From: Lentisphaerota bacterium
GTDB lineage: Bacteria > Verrucomicrobiota > Kiritimatiellia > RFP12 > UBA1067
DNA length: 8,349 nucleotides
Reading direction: 5' to 3'
Assembly: GCA_015061765.1 (NCBI GenBank)
Contig: SUVZ01000147.1
Coordinates: forward strand, 1-8,349
The notes under the pieces were generated by a model. The model saw only the letters and a list, made by a program, of their open reading frames with translations. It was not told the DNA's origin and ran no database searches. Position numbers and translations under genes: made by a program. This document shows, piece after piece, positions 1 through 5,215 of the stretch (position 1 is the stretch's first letter; the number at the start of each line of letters is the position of its first letter).

Positions 1-120
1 ACGTGCGTCTCGGACAAGACTTTCGATTGTCGAAACCAATGCGTCGTATGTCGGCGTAACTTCTGCCGACAGACTTTTAGTTGCAACCTTTTTATCCACT
101 TTTGTCTTTCTCGTTGCCAT
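1..120 (-). CDS. First 40 codons of a gene cut by the left edge; possibly a second DUF1016 (YhcG-type) protein
   Basis: The frame opens with ATG after a good Shine-Dalgarno site and an extended -10 promoter, and remains open to the edge. The product begins with a lysine-rich stretch (MATRKTKVDKKVATK) and then reads TPTYDALVSTIESLVRDAR. That pattern, Tyr-x-x-Leu-Val...Ile...Leu...Ala-Arg, resembles the first helix of DUF1016 N-terminal domains, which continues with an Ala/Arg-Val-Asn stretch that would lie outside the window. With only 40 residues the family call is tentative; that it is a real gene start is better supported. Confidence 0.5.
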   Translation of the reverse strand, partial: MATRKTKVDKKVATKSLSAEVTPTYDALVSTIESLVRDAR

Positions 121-125
121 CTTCA

Positions 126-131
126 CTCCTT
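126..131 (-). promoter_or_regulatory. Ribosome binding site of the left-edge gene
   Basis: AAGGAG on the minus strand, five bases before the ATG at 120. It supports that codon as a genuine start. Confidence 0.7.
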
Positions 132-147
132 CCTCGCTCACGTTGAA

Positions 148-156
148 ATTATACCA
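148..156 (-). promoter_or_regulatory. Extended -10 promoter of the gene at the left edge
   Basis: The minus strand reads TGGTATAAT, 28 nt upstream of the ATG at 120. A weak TTTGAA stands 16 nt upstream as a possible -35. It matches the promoter at 1734-1742 over a 14-nt block (143-156 versus 1729-1742, one mismatch). Confidence 0.6.
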
Positions 157-187
157 CACTGCCGCGATCTTCAAACGCAATCTGCCG

Positions 188-361
188 TCAAACTTCATCC
201 GTCAGCCTGCGCAGTTCTTCGCGGATGCGTTCGGCCTCTTCCTCGTCACCATGCATGACGGCATACTCAAGCAAGGCGTCAAGTCGCTTGATCGCCTCTA
301 TCGTACTTGTCCTCCGTAGCGCGCAGCGCGAAGGAGGATCGTCTCTCTGCGGCATCGCCAT
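188..361 (-). CDS. Small 57-residue protein of unknown function
   Basis: ATG at 361 follows GGAG by eight bases and begins five bases after the nuclease stop, so it is probably on the same transcript. The first 20 residues are mostly encoded by a palindromic repeat (310-338). The remaining 37, TIEAIKRLDALLEYAVMHGD and then a Glu/Arg-rich end, look like two amphipathic helices. A second in-frame ATG lies two codons in. I recognise no family. The helical half appears protein-like, but the repeat-derived beginning means the true start, or the whole ORF, may be an accident of repeat insertion into an older small gene. Confidence 0.45.
   Translation of the reverse strand: MAMPQRDDPPSRCALRRTSTIEAIKRLDALLEYAVMHGDEEEAERIREELRRLTDEV
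310..338. repeat. 29-nt palindromic repeat with TCCTCC...GGAGGA arms
   Basis: The outer arms TCCTCC (310-315) and GGAGGA (333-338) pair perfectly. After mismatches, GCGC (319-322) pairs with GCGC (326-329) to give an inner stem. I recall similar TCCTCC-GTAGC...GCGAA-GGAGGA sequences as dispersed repeats in several uncultured bacterial groups, but cannot verify this here. It is read through in frame by the 57-codon ORF. Confidence 0.6.
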
Positions 362-366
362 ACTCT

Positions 367-1626
367 CTACTCCACCATTTCTACTCCTACTCCACCAATG
401 GGGTCTGTTCCTCCAGTATCATCGGGCTCAAGCAACCGTTCCAATTCTTCCTTCGGAGGCAGCGCCTTGAGCAGATCCGGATCAATTTCGTCCGCAGTCT
501 TGTAGGTCGCCACGCCCATCGGCTGACGAAAGTCCTGCATAATGTATTCAACATAAGGACGGTCGACTGATTTGCAGAGTATGATGCCGATTGGTGCTTC
601 TTCTCCTTCGCGGCGGTCTTCGTCGTTTAGAATGCGCAGATAGGAACTCAATTGCGCTAGATAAGCCGTCTTGAACCTCCCCTTCTTGAGCTCAAAAACA
701 ACAGTCCTACGCAAATCACGGTTGTAGAAGAGAAGGTCAATCCAATGGTCATGACCCAGCTTGTCGAAATGCACTTGATTGCCGATAAAAGAAAAGCCCC
801 GTCCGAACGTCATGATGAACTTCTTAACGTTCTGGACAATGCTTTGTTCGATGACCCTTTCATCAACCTCCTCGTCACGCATGCCGAGTTCCTCGACGTT
901 GATGAAGTCAAGAAGATACTCGTCTTTGAACATCTGCATGGCACGAAACGCCTGCTTGTAATCCGGCAGCGTCTGAACGAAATTGTTTGGCAGCTTATCC
1001 TGATGTTCATACGGTCTCTGCCGCTTGATAATTATTGGCAGGTCTTCCGCATGGGTCTTGTAGTCGTGACAATACCGAATGTAAAACAAACGTTCATCCA
1101 ACGATTTTGTCGACTCAATGATCCTTATGTGATGGGTGAACCCTATGCTTAAGAACTCGGCAAGGGGAAAGTTTGGTAAGTTCGTCAATTCCAATTGGCG
1201 AATTTCGGCAATCCGAATTGCCGAAATCCCGTCATCGGCCTCTAATTCACCAGTTTTCGCCATCAGACCGCCGATTTTCGCTCCTTTCGACGATTCGCCA
1301 ATTTGAATTGGCGAATTCGGCTCAAGCATATTCCACGCTTCATAAAAAACACGCATATTCTTTAGGTTGGAAGTACCGAACCCTCGCAACCCCGGCAACT
1401 CAGCCTTCAATCGTTCGCTAATACCGTCTATAATCCCTGCGCCCCAATTCCGCTTGCGCGTATTGACCGAAATGAATCGCCCAATGCCATAGTAAAGCGC
1501 AAGCTGTTCCTGATTGACCCCACGCGCAGCACGTGCCTGGCTCTGCAGGATCGCAGTCTTGATAACAGAAACCGCATCCGACAGTTCAGCAGGATGCTCC
1601 TCTTTTATTCCGATCCCATTATCCAT
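367..1626 (-). CDS. YhcG-type DUF1016 protein with PD-(D/E)XK nuclease domain
   Basis: A 419-residue putative DNA nuclease of the YhcG/RmuC-like PD-(D/E)XK group. The N-terminal DUF1016 domain is seen in QARAARGVNQEQLALYYGIG (about 30-50), NWGAGIIDGISERLKAELPG and GFGTSNLKNMRVFYEAW. A variable linker (about 105-150) follows, then SIGFTHHIRI, MQMFKDEYLLDFINVEELG, and the nuclease core: HWIDLLFYNRDL with D at about 297, VVFELKKG with E312 and K314, and the downstream AQLSSYL. The catalytic D...ExK set is present. I chose the ATG at 1626 because of its Shine-Dalgarno site; a TTG two codons upstream is the longer alternative. The linker is encoded by inverted repeats, and the last 20 or so residues are a low-complexity tail. 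Such proteins often sit beside restriction-modification systems (family knowledge), and the gene has its own promoter here. Its exact biological role is not established. Confidence 0.85.
   Translation of the reverse strand: MDNGIGIKEEHPAELSDAVSVIKTAILQSQARAARGVNQEQLALYYGIGRFISVNTRKRNWGAGIIDGISERLKAELPGLRGFGTSNLKNMRVFYEAWNMLEPNSPIQIGESSKGAKIGGLMAKTGELEADDGISAIRIAEIRQLELTNLPNFPLAEFLSIGFTHHIRIIESTKSLDERLFYIRYCHDYKTHAEDLPIIIKRQRPYEHQDKLPNNFVQTLPDYKQAFRAMQMFKDEYLLDFINVEELGMRDEEVDERVIEQSIVQNVKKFIMTFGRGFSFIGNQVHFDKLGHDHWIDLLFYNRDLRRTVVFELKKGRFKTAYLAQLSSYLRILNDEDRREGEEAPIGIILCKSVDRPYVEYIMQDFRQPMGVATYKTADEIDPDLLKALPPKEELERLLEPDDTGGTDPIGGVGVEMVE
1181..1227. repeat. Two adjacent AT-rich inverted repeats in the nuclease linker
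   Basis: TTCGTCAATT-CC-AATTGGCGAA (1181-1202) pairs at 9 of 10 positions. It abuts ATTTCGGCAAT-CCGA-ATTGCCGAAAT (1202-1227), a perfect 11-bp stem with a 4-nt loop. Both share the core TTCGnCAATT/AATTGnCGAA with the repeat at 1293-1316 and are translated as part of the inter-domain linker. Confidence 0.7.
1293..1316. repeat. Third inverted repeat of the same family in the nuclease linker
   Basis: ATTCGCCAAT-TTGA-ATTGGCGAAT is a perfect 10-bp stem with a 4-nt loop. It carries the same core as the pair at 1181-1227, with a compensating C/G change in the stem. It lies at the other end of the linker-coding segment. Confidence 0.7.
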
Positions 1627-1628
1627 AT

Positions 1629-1715
1629 TCAATGCCTCCTTACTCCAGCGGCTTGATCATCAACTCGATGAATACGCTGGATGATTTGTCCAAACTCTTT
1701 TTCAAGCTTCTTCAT
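1629..1715 (-). CDS. 28-residue leader ORF upstream of the YhcG-type nuclease
   Basis: It begins with ATG (MKKLEKEFGQIIQRIHRVDD), six bases after a GGAGG at 1726-1722, and sits directly downstream of the extended -10 promoter. Its TGA (1631-1629) is two bases before the nuclease ATG at 1626, and the nuclease Shine-Dalgarno site lies inside its last codons. Translation of the leader could therefore be coupled to the nuclease gene. It overlaps, in another frame, the methyltransferase-tail remnant, so it may be a by-product of that debris. Expression is plausible from the signals; a function for the peptide is not shown. Confidence 0.4.
   Translation of the reverse strand: MKKLEKEFGQIIQRIHRVDDQAAGVRRH
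1635..1641 (-). promoter_or_regulatory. Ribosome binding site that decides the start of the YhcG-type nuclease
   Basis: The minus strand reads AAGGAGG. Eight bases separate GGAGG from the ATG at 1626, a good distance. The alternative TTG at 1632 would lie only two bases away, too close to be used. Confidence 0.75.
1640..1672. repeat. Direct repeat copy L of the methyltransferase 3' end
   Basis: It matches 6834-6866 in the same orientation at 29 of 33 positions; mismatches are at 1641, 1648, 1652 and 1662. Similarity stops within a few bases of the stop codon and at about 1673. Together the copies flank about 5.2 kb containing the OLD, UvrD-like and 705-residue genes. Confidence 0.75.
1640..1711 (-). 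pseudogene. Remnant of an Eco57I-type methyltransferase C-terminus
   Basis: The frame ending in TAA at 1642-1640 reads KKSLDKSSSVFIELMIKPLE. It aligns with the end of the intact methyltransferase, KKYKLTKEEIEFIESMIKPME: FIE-MIKP-E is shared, and DNA identity over the final 33 nt is 29/33. Upstream the frame is closed by TGA (1714-1712). It is either what is left of a second methyltransferase gene or one end of a duplication made when the neighbouring cassette was acquired. Confidence 0.6.
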
Positions 1716-1733
1716 CCTTTACCTCCGCTTCAA

Positions 1734-1742
1734 ATTATACCA
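1734..1742 (-). promoter_or_regulatory. Extended -10 promoter of the yhcG-type gene
   Basis: The minus strand reads TGGTATAAT: a perfect TATAAT with the TGn extension. No good -35 box stands 16-18 nt upstream, as is usual for extended -10 promoters. Transcription would start just before the GGAGG of the leader ORF. The same nine bases precede the gene at 120. Confidence 0.6.
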
Positions 1743-1839
1743 TCATTCGCACTGGCGCCAGTACGACCGACTTCCCCGTCTCGGCCTCGCCCGACACATA
1801 GAAGTTCCCGTCCTGCGCCACGACGAAGTCAATACCACT
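1735..1839 (-). pseudogene. Possible C-terminal coding remnant of unknown origin
   Basis: A 34-codon frame bounded by stops reads IDFVVAQDGNFYVSGEAE and continues to a TAA at 1737-1735. It has protein-like composition, unlike the other frames here, but no start codon near its beginning and a stop just upstream. It looks like the end of a gene whose remainder has been lost. The promoter for the yhcG-type gene lies over its 3' end. I cannot name the family, and chance remains possible. Confidence 0.3.
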
Positions 1840-1943
1840 CTAGCGACTTGCTTCGCAAGCGGCCTGACGGCCGGTGGACATTCCGATGCCTGCTTCGGAT
1901 CAAGTTTCTCTCTTTTCGGCGACCAGCTCATAACACATCTTTT
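1737..1943. other. Spacer downstream of the 705-residue gene with small hairpins and no clear terminator
   Basis: No intact gene is supported here. It contains a short hairpin, CTTGC-TTC-GCAAG (1848-1860), and a GGCC-TGAC-GGCC hairpin next to it. No stem followed by a U-tract is visible on the minus strand, so the end of the operon transcript is not defined by the sequence. Part of the stretch reads as a broken coding fragment (separate entry). Confidence 0.5.
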
Positions 1944-4061
1944 TTAAAACAACCAATGATTTTTTACTGCAAGCATAATCAAGCCAACAATCACACCTGC
2001 AATCACAGAAGACAAAATCGGCCATAACAATTTATCCGAAATCGACGACTTTGCTCCCCGCGCTTGATTCTTTTCAATTGTTTTTGATTGGTGCTGAAAC
2101 GAACTAGGACTGCCGATCTGCATATTTCCACTGCTACCAATCTGCATGTTTCCATCATTACCAATCTGCAGATTTCCATTGTTAATGATTTTAACACTTG
2201 GATTCGTTGCATTTGTCTCTTTCATGTCGTTAGCCTCATGTACCTCAATTTTACCTACTTTCCGTTCATCCGAACTTCTATGTCCGCTCAAAGAGTCGTT
2301 TTCCATCCTCTCACGAGCATCAGCCTGTCGTCTCATCTCACTATAATATCGAGGATGCATTGCCTCGCGAAGACCCTGAAGGACATCCTCAATTGGCTCC
2401 GGATCATAAACGATCTTGCCAGACACTGCTTGCCGCTTGAATAGATACACGATGGGATCTTGCCCATTTTTGAACCCGTACAAATCCCAAACCACACAAT
2501 CCTCTTGGTAATCTGCTCCAATGGTTATATGCAGACACTCAACCCACCGATCAAATGCTTTCAGCACCGAAGCAAACGCACGCGCCATTTTGAGAACATC
2601 GCTATCCTTCAGCACTATCGGGGTTTCCGTCAACCCATAAAGCGCCCGAAAGAACCAATTGTAACGCGGAATGTCACGATCATTTTTCCGTGTCAAATCA
2701 ACAATCGCCTTCTTAAAAAAGGTGCAAATTAAAATATATCGCGCAGGAGAAGGCGACTCGGCCAATATCCGCTCAATATCGTCACTTAGCTTTTTATAAG
2801 GGCTCGTCTTTGAAAATACATCTTCATCGAGCAACTCTACCTCTTTACGCAATTGTGCGTCACGGAGTTGAAAATATTCCGTCTTCGTCTCTTCGATACA
2901 ATCTCTAATACCTCCTATGAACCCTCCGCTAAAACGCCAGCCGTCACCATCTTCATCACTTTCAATAAATATCTTTTGGCATTCTTCCTCCAAATCATTT
3001 TTCGGCACATCGCCAAAATACCCTGTCCACAAATCAATGACAGGTTTTACATTGACCGACGTTTCTTTGAGTTGTGCTGTCGCCCACGAAAGGCTCCGCT
3101 CAACAAGCACAGCCATTATTTTAACCGTGCGGACACGGTCGTACTCCGTCTGAATGTCTTCTCGACAACAAATTATCTCGAGTGCCTCCTTCATCCAATC
3201 ATACGAAAATACCAGCGGATCCAATATATTCGTGGCGCGTTCAAGACCTCGTTTTATGACTTCGCAGACATCAAAGAAATTGCCCGCATATTGCATTGCC
3301 TCAATCAAATCATCCACAATATCCTCATACCACTCATCCAATGCTAATTCATCATCCATTTGCAATCCTGTTTCTTGTTTATTTTCGGATCGAGCTTTCG
3401 CATCCAATTCATCTTCATACTCTCGCATACATCTTGCCAATTCAATCATCTTTTCGCGATATGTTTTATAAGCCGAAACTATTTCCGGCACGAGCGCAAT
3501 CCGGCACGCCTCCCCCATCAACGGATTCCCAAACGAACGTACCCATTCAGAAAAAGCTCCCTCCGCATCCCAAACGAGTAACTTAGGGTTAATCTTTCCA
3601 ATCACATCAAAGAAAATTCGCCCGACATTGGAAATATCCACCCCCGAAGGATTATGCTTAGGGGAGCATTTGATAGGCAACCCCACCTTTTCCGCATTGA
3701 TATGCATTATGTCAAACATATCCTCGCCACAACGCGGATATCTTGGATTAAGACGATCGGACAAACGACGCATGGATTCCGTCAAAGGGAACCCATCAAA
3801 ATAAAACGCAGCCGAGTTCTTGATGCCAGACAACGTCACAATCATCTCATACCCATGCCAGCAAATCCCCTCCTCATCCAACTCAGCGACTTGGGACTTC
3901 CTTGGACCAAATATGTGCCGAATCAATTTCTCTGCGGCTTCATTAATGGTGTCAGATTCAGCTTGCGTCAGTAGCCCACGCGATAACAAAAACAATAAAC
4001 CACCAGAGAGTCGATTGTACTCTTTTGTCCAATCTATAACATTTCCTTTATTGTCTGTCAT
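1944..4061 (-). CDS. Unrecognised 705-residue protein with C-terminal octapeptide repeats and one transmembrane helix
   Basis: I do not recognise this family. Residues 1 to about 600 are soluble, rich in acidic and aromatic residues and mostly helix-like, with scattered cysteines and no nuclease, protease or NTPase motif that I can see. A polar, charged linker (about 590-626) follows. Then come three octapeptides, NNGNLQIG, NDGNMQIG and SSGNMQIG (627-650), a short basic stretch, and one hydrophobic helix at about 678-699 that ends six residues before the C-terminus. That makes it a candidate tail-anchored membrane protein with the bulk in the cytoplasm. The ATG at 4061 overlaps the helicase stop as ATGA, with no strong Shine-Dalgarno site, so translation is probably coupled to the helicase. 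Position suggests a third component of the OLD/UvrD system, perhaps a membrane effector or anchor. Function is unknown; that it is a real gene is well supported by length and coupling. Confidence 0.8.
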   Translation of the reverse strand: MTDNKGNVIDWTKEYNRLSGGLLFLLSRGLLTQAESDTINEAAEKLIRHIFGPRKSQVAELDEEGICWHGYEMIVTLSGIKNSAAFYFDGFPLTESMRRLSDRLNPRYPRCGEDMFDIMHINAEKVGLPIKCSPKHNPSGVDISNVGRIFFDVIGKINPKLLVWDAEGAFSEWVRSFGNPLMGEACRIALVPEIVSAYKTYREKMIELARCMREYEDELDAKARSENKQETGLQMDDELALDEWYEDIVDDLIEAMQYAGNFFDVCEVIKRGLERATNILDPLVFSYDWMKEALEIICCREDIQTEYDRVRTVKIMAVLVERSLSWATAQLKETSVNVKPVIDLWTGYFGDVPKNDLEEECQKIFIESDEDGDGWRFSGGFIGGIRDCIEETKTEYFQLRDAQLRKEVELLDEDVFSKTSPYKKLSDDIERILAESPSPARYILICTFFKKAIVDLTRKNDRDIPRYNWFFRALYGLTETPIVLKDSDVLKMARAFASVLKAFDRWVECLHITIGADYQEDCVVWDLYGFKNGQDPIVYLFKRQAVSGKIVYDPEPIEDVLQGLREAMHPRYYSEMRRQADARERMENDSLSGHRSSDERKVGKIEVHEANDMKETNATNPSVKIINNGNLQIGNDGNMQIGSSGNMQIGSPSSFQHQSKTIEKNQARGAKSSISDKLLWPILSSVIAGVIVGLIMLAVKNHWLF
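2113..2184. repeat. Three tandem 24-nt repeats encoding GN(L/M)QIG octapeptides
   Basis: Units at 2113-2136, 2137-2160 and 2161-2184 each contain a version of CCRATCTGCAKRTTTCCA on the plus strand, encoding GNxQIG on the minus strand. The period is exactly eight codons, so copy-number change would preserve the frame. The repeats sit between the linker and the transmembrane helix of the 705-residue protein. Confidence 0.85.
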
Positions 4062-5215
4062 AGTAAGGTATTGCTATTGCAAACAGGATGTTTAGTCGCC
4101 TTCTCCCAGCAACTGTGTACTCCCGAAGGCAGGATATACAGTTCAGACGAAGCCCTAGTGAGCGCGACATACAACCTGTTCCTGACAACGGCCCCGACAC
4201 CAATATCCAACATGCTCTCGGTTATAGAATCTGTTTTTTCAGTCAAAATGACACACACCTTTTCGTATGTATCCCCTTTCGAATACGACCAATTGTTCGC
4301 CCTATACGGCTTCTTCTTCGCATTTTGCCAAACAAGCTTAACAATCGTGTCGTCTCTCATTACCTTATCAACACTTTCAGCATCGAGCACCCGCACAAAC
4401 CCAAGAACCGATGACGACGATGTCATCGCAATACCAAGTCGCGCATGAACAAACGAACATACGCACTCCGGGCATCTTCTGGACGAATTCAAAGTCTTCA
4501 CGTCAACCTCAATCTTCTGTCCGCGTAAAATCTCAATAAATTCGCCGTATGAGACTTCCCCTTTTTTACCCTTGAACGGCTTGCCTGAAACCTTTTCGGC
4601 CAAGACCGAATGTTGGTAATAATCGCCGACCATCGTCAACCGCCCAGTCTTCTTGGCTATCTCAATCAGGAATCCATAATCGTGCTGCCGGAAATCTTGG
4701 AACTCATCCACAAACACCCGATTCCAGAAAAGCGATACTGCCGAAGAAATCTTTTTAACAAGCGAGTCGCGCCCCTTCTTCACTGTCATTACCAACTCGC
4801 ATAGGTTTGCGACATAAAAATCACCATTCTTGTCTATATAATGTAAAATGTCGTCTTTAGGGTATTGCGGCTTTATTACGGGACGACCACCAAACATCCG
4901 CTTCAACACTGGAGGATCCTTTAACGTAATCCCCCTCAACCTTGACAGTGGAACTCCAAAATGCTTTGATATCGTCTTGACATACGGTGCCACAGCATAT
5001 CGATAAACAAACGAATCAAATGTCATCACACGGACTGTCTCAGGGACTGGCTGTCCGAATCTGCACTTCCATGAACTTGCCAGTTCCCGCGCTATGTTAT
5101 TCACATTTGAGTGGGTAAAAGCCAAGATCAGCGTCTTTCCGCATTCCGGTACTTCATGGCAGATCGAATACGTCTTTCCCGACCCGGCCACCGCCAGTAT
5201 CACGCGAGAACCCAT
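4058..5215 (-). CDS. Compact UvrD-like SF1 helicase (GajB-like)
   Basis: A 385-residue SF1A helicase or ATPase. Visible motifs in order: Walker A AVAGSGKT (8-15), motif Ia LAFTHSNVNN (31-40), TFDSF (65-69), Walker B FVDEFQDF (168-175), motif III MVGDYYQ (195-201), an SRRCPE motif IV-like site (245-250), a degenerate motif V, KGDTYEKVCVIL (313-324), and motif VI LYVALTRA (348-355). It is far shorter than housekeeping UvrD/PcrA, so large 1B/2B insertions must be absent or reduced. The protein starts almost at Walker A and has no N-terminal Q-motif. Upstream in this frame I see no ATG, GTG or TTG before a stop, so the ATG at 5215 is the first usable start (AGGAAG upstream). It overlaps the OLD gene by 16 nt and the next gene by 4 nt. 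GajB-like helicases sense or unwind DNA with GajA (established for Gabija); the same role here is inference. Confidence 0.85.
   Translation of the reverse strand: MGSRVILAVAGSGKTYSICHEVPECGKTLILAFTHSNVNNIARELASSWKCRFGQPVPETVRVMTFDSFVYRYAVAPYVKTISKHFGVPLSRLRGITLKDPPVLKRMFGGRPVIKPQYPKDDILHYIDKNGDFYVANLCELVMTVKKGRDSLVKKISSAVSLFWNRVFVDEFQDFRQHDYGFLIEIAKKTGRLTMVGDYYQHSVLAEKVSGKPFKGKKGEVSYGEFIEILRGQKIEVDVKTLNSSRRCPECVCSFVHARLGIAMTSSSSVLGFVRVLDAESVDKVMRDDTIVKLVWQNAKKKPYRANNWSYSKGDTYEKVCVILTEKTDSITESMLDIGVGAVVRNRLYVALTRASSELYILPSGVHSCWEKATKHPVCNSNTLL

Noticed and set aside
745..1152. Plus-strand frame of 135 codons opposite the YhcG-type nuclease
   Set aside because: It is the complement of the conserved nuclease core, with no independent evidence of coding.
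1181..1316. Inverted repeats considered as a CRISPR array
   Set aside because: There are only three dissimilar palindromes with unequal spacing, embedded in a coding frame, and no constant repeat with unique spacers.
1627..1632. TTG start at 1632 for the YhcG-type nuclease
   Set aside because: It lies only two bases after GGAGG, while the ATG at 1626 is eight bases away and is the stronger codon.
1846..1915. Small hairpins after the 705-residue gene considered as an intrinsic terminator
   Set aside because: The stems are only 4-5 bp and no U-tract follows on the minus strand.
2853..3347. Plus-strand frame of 164 codons opposite the 705-residue gene
   Set aside because: It lies fully antisense to a coupled, well-supported gene, has a biased shadow composition and no convincing ribosome binding site or family character.
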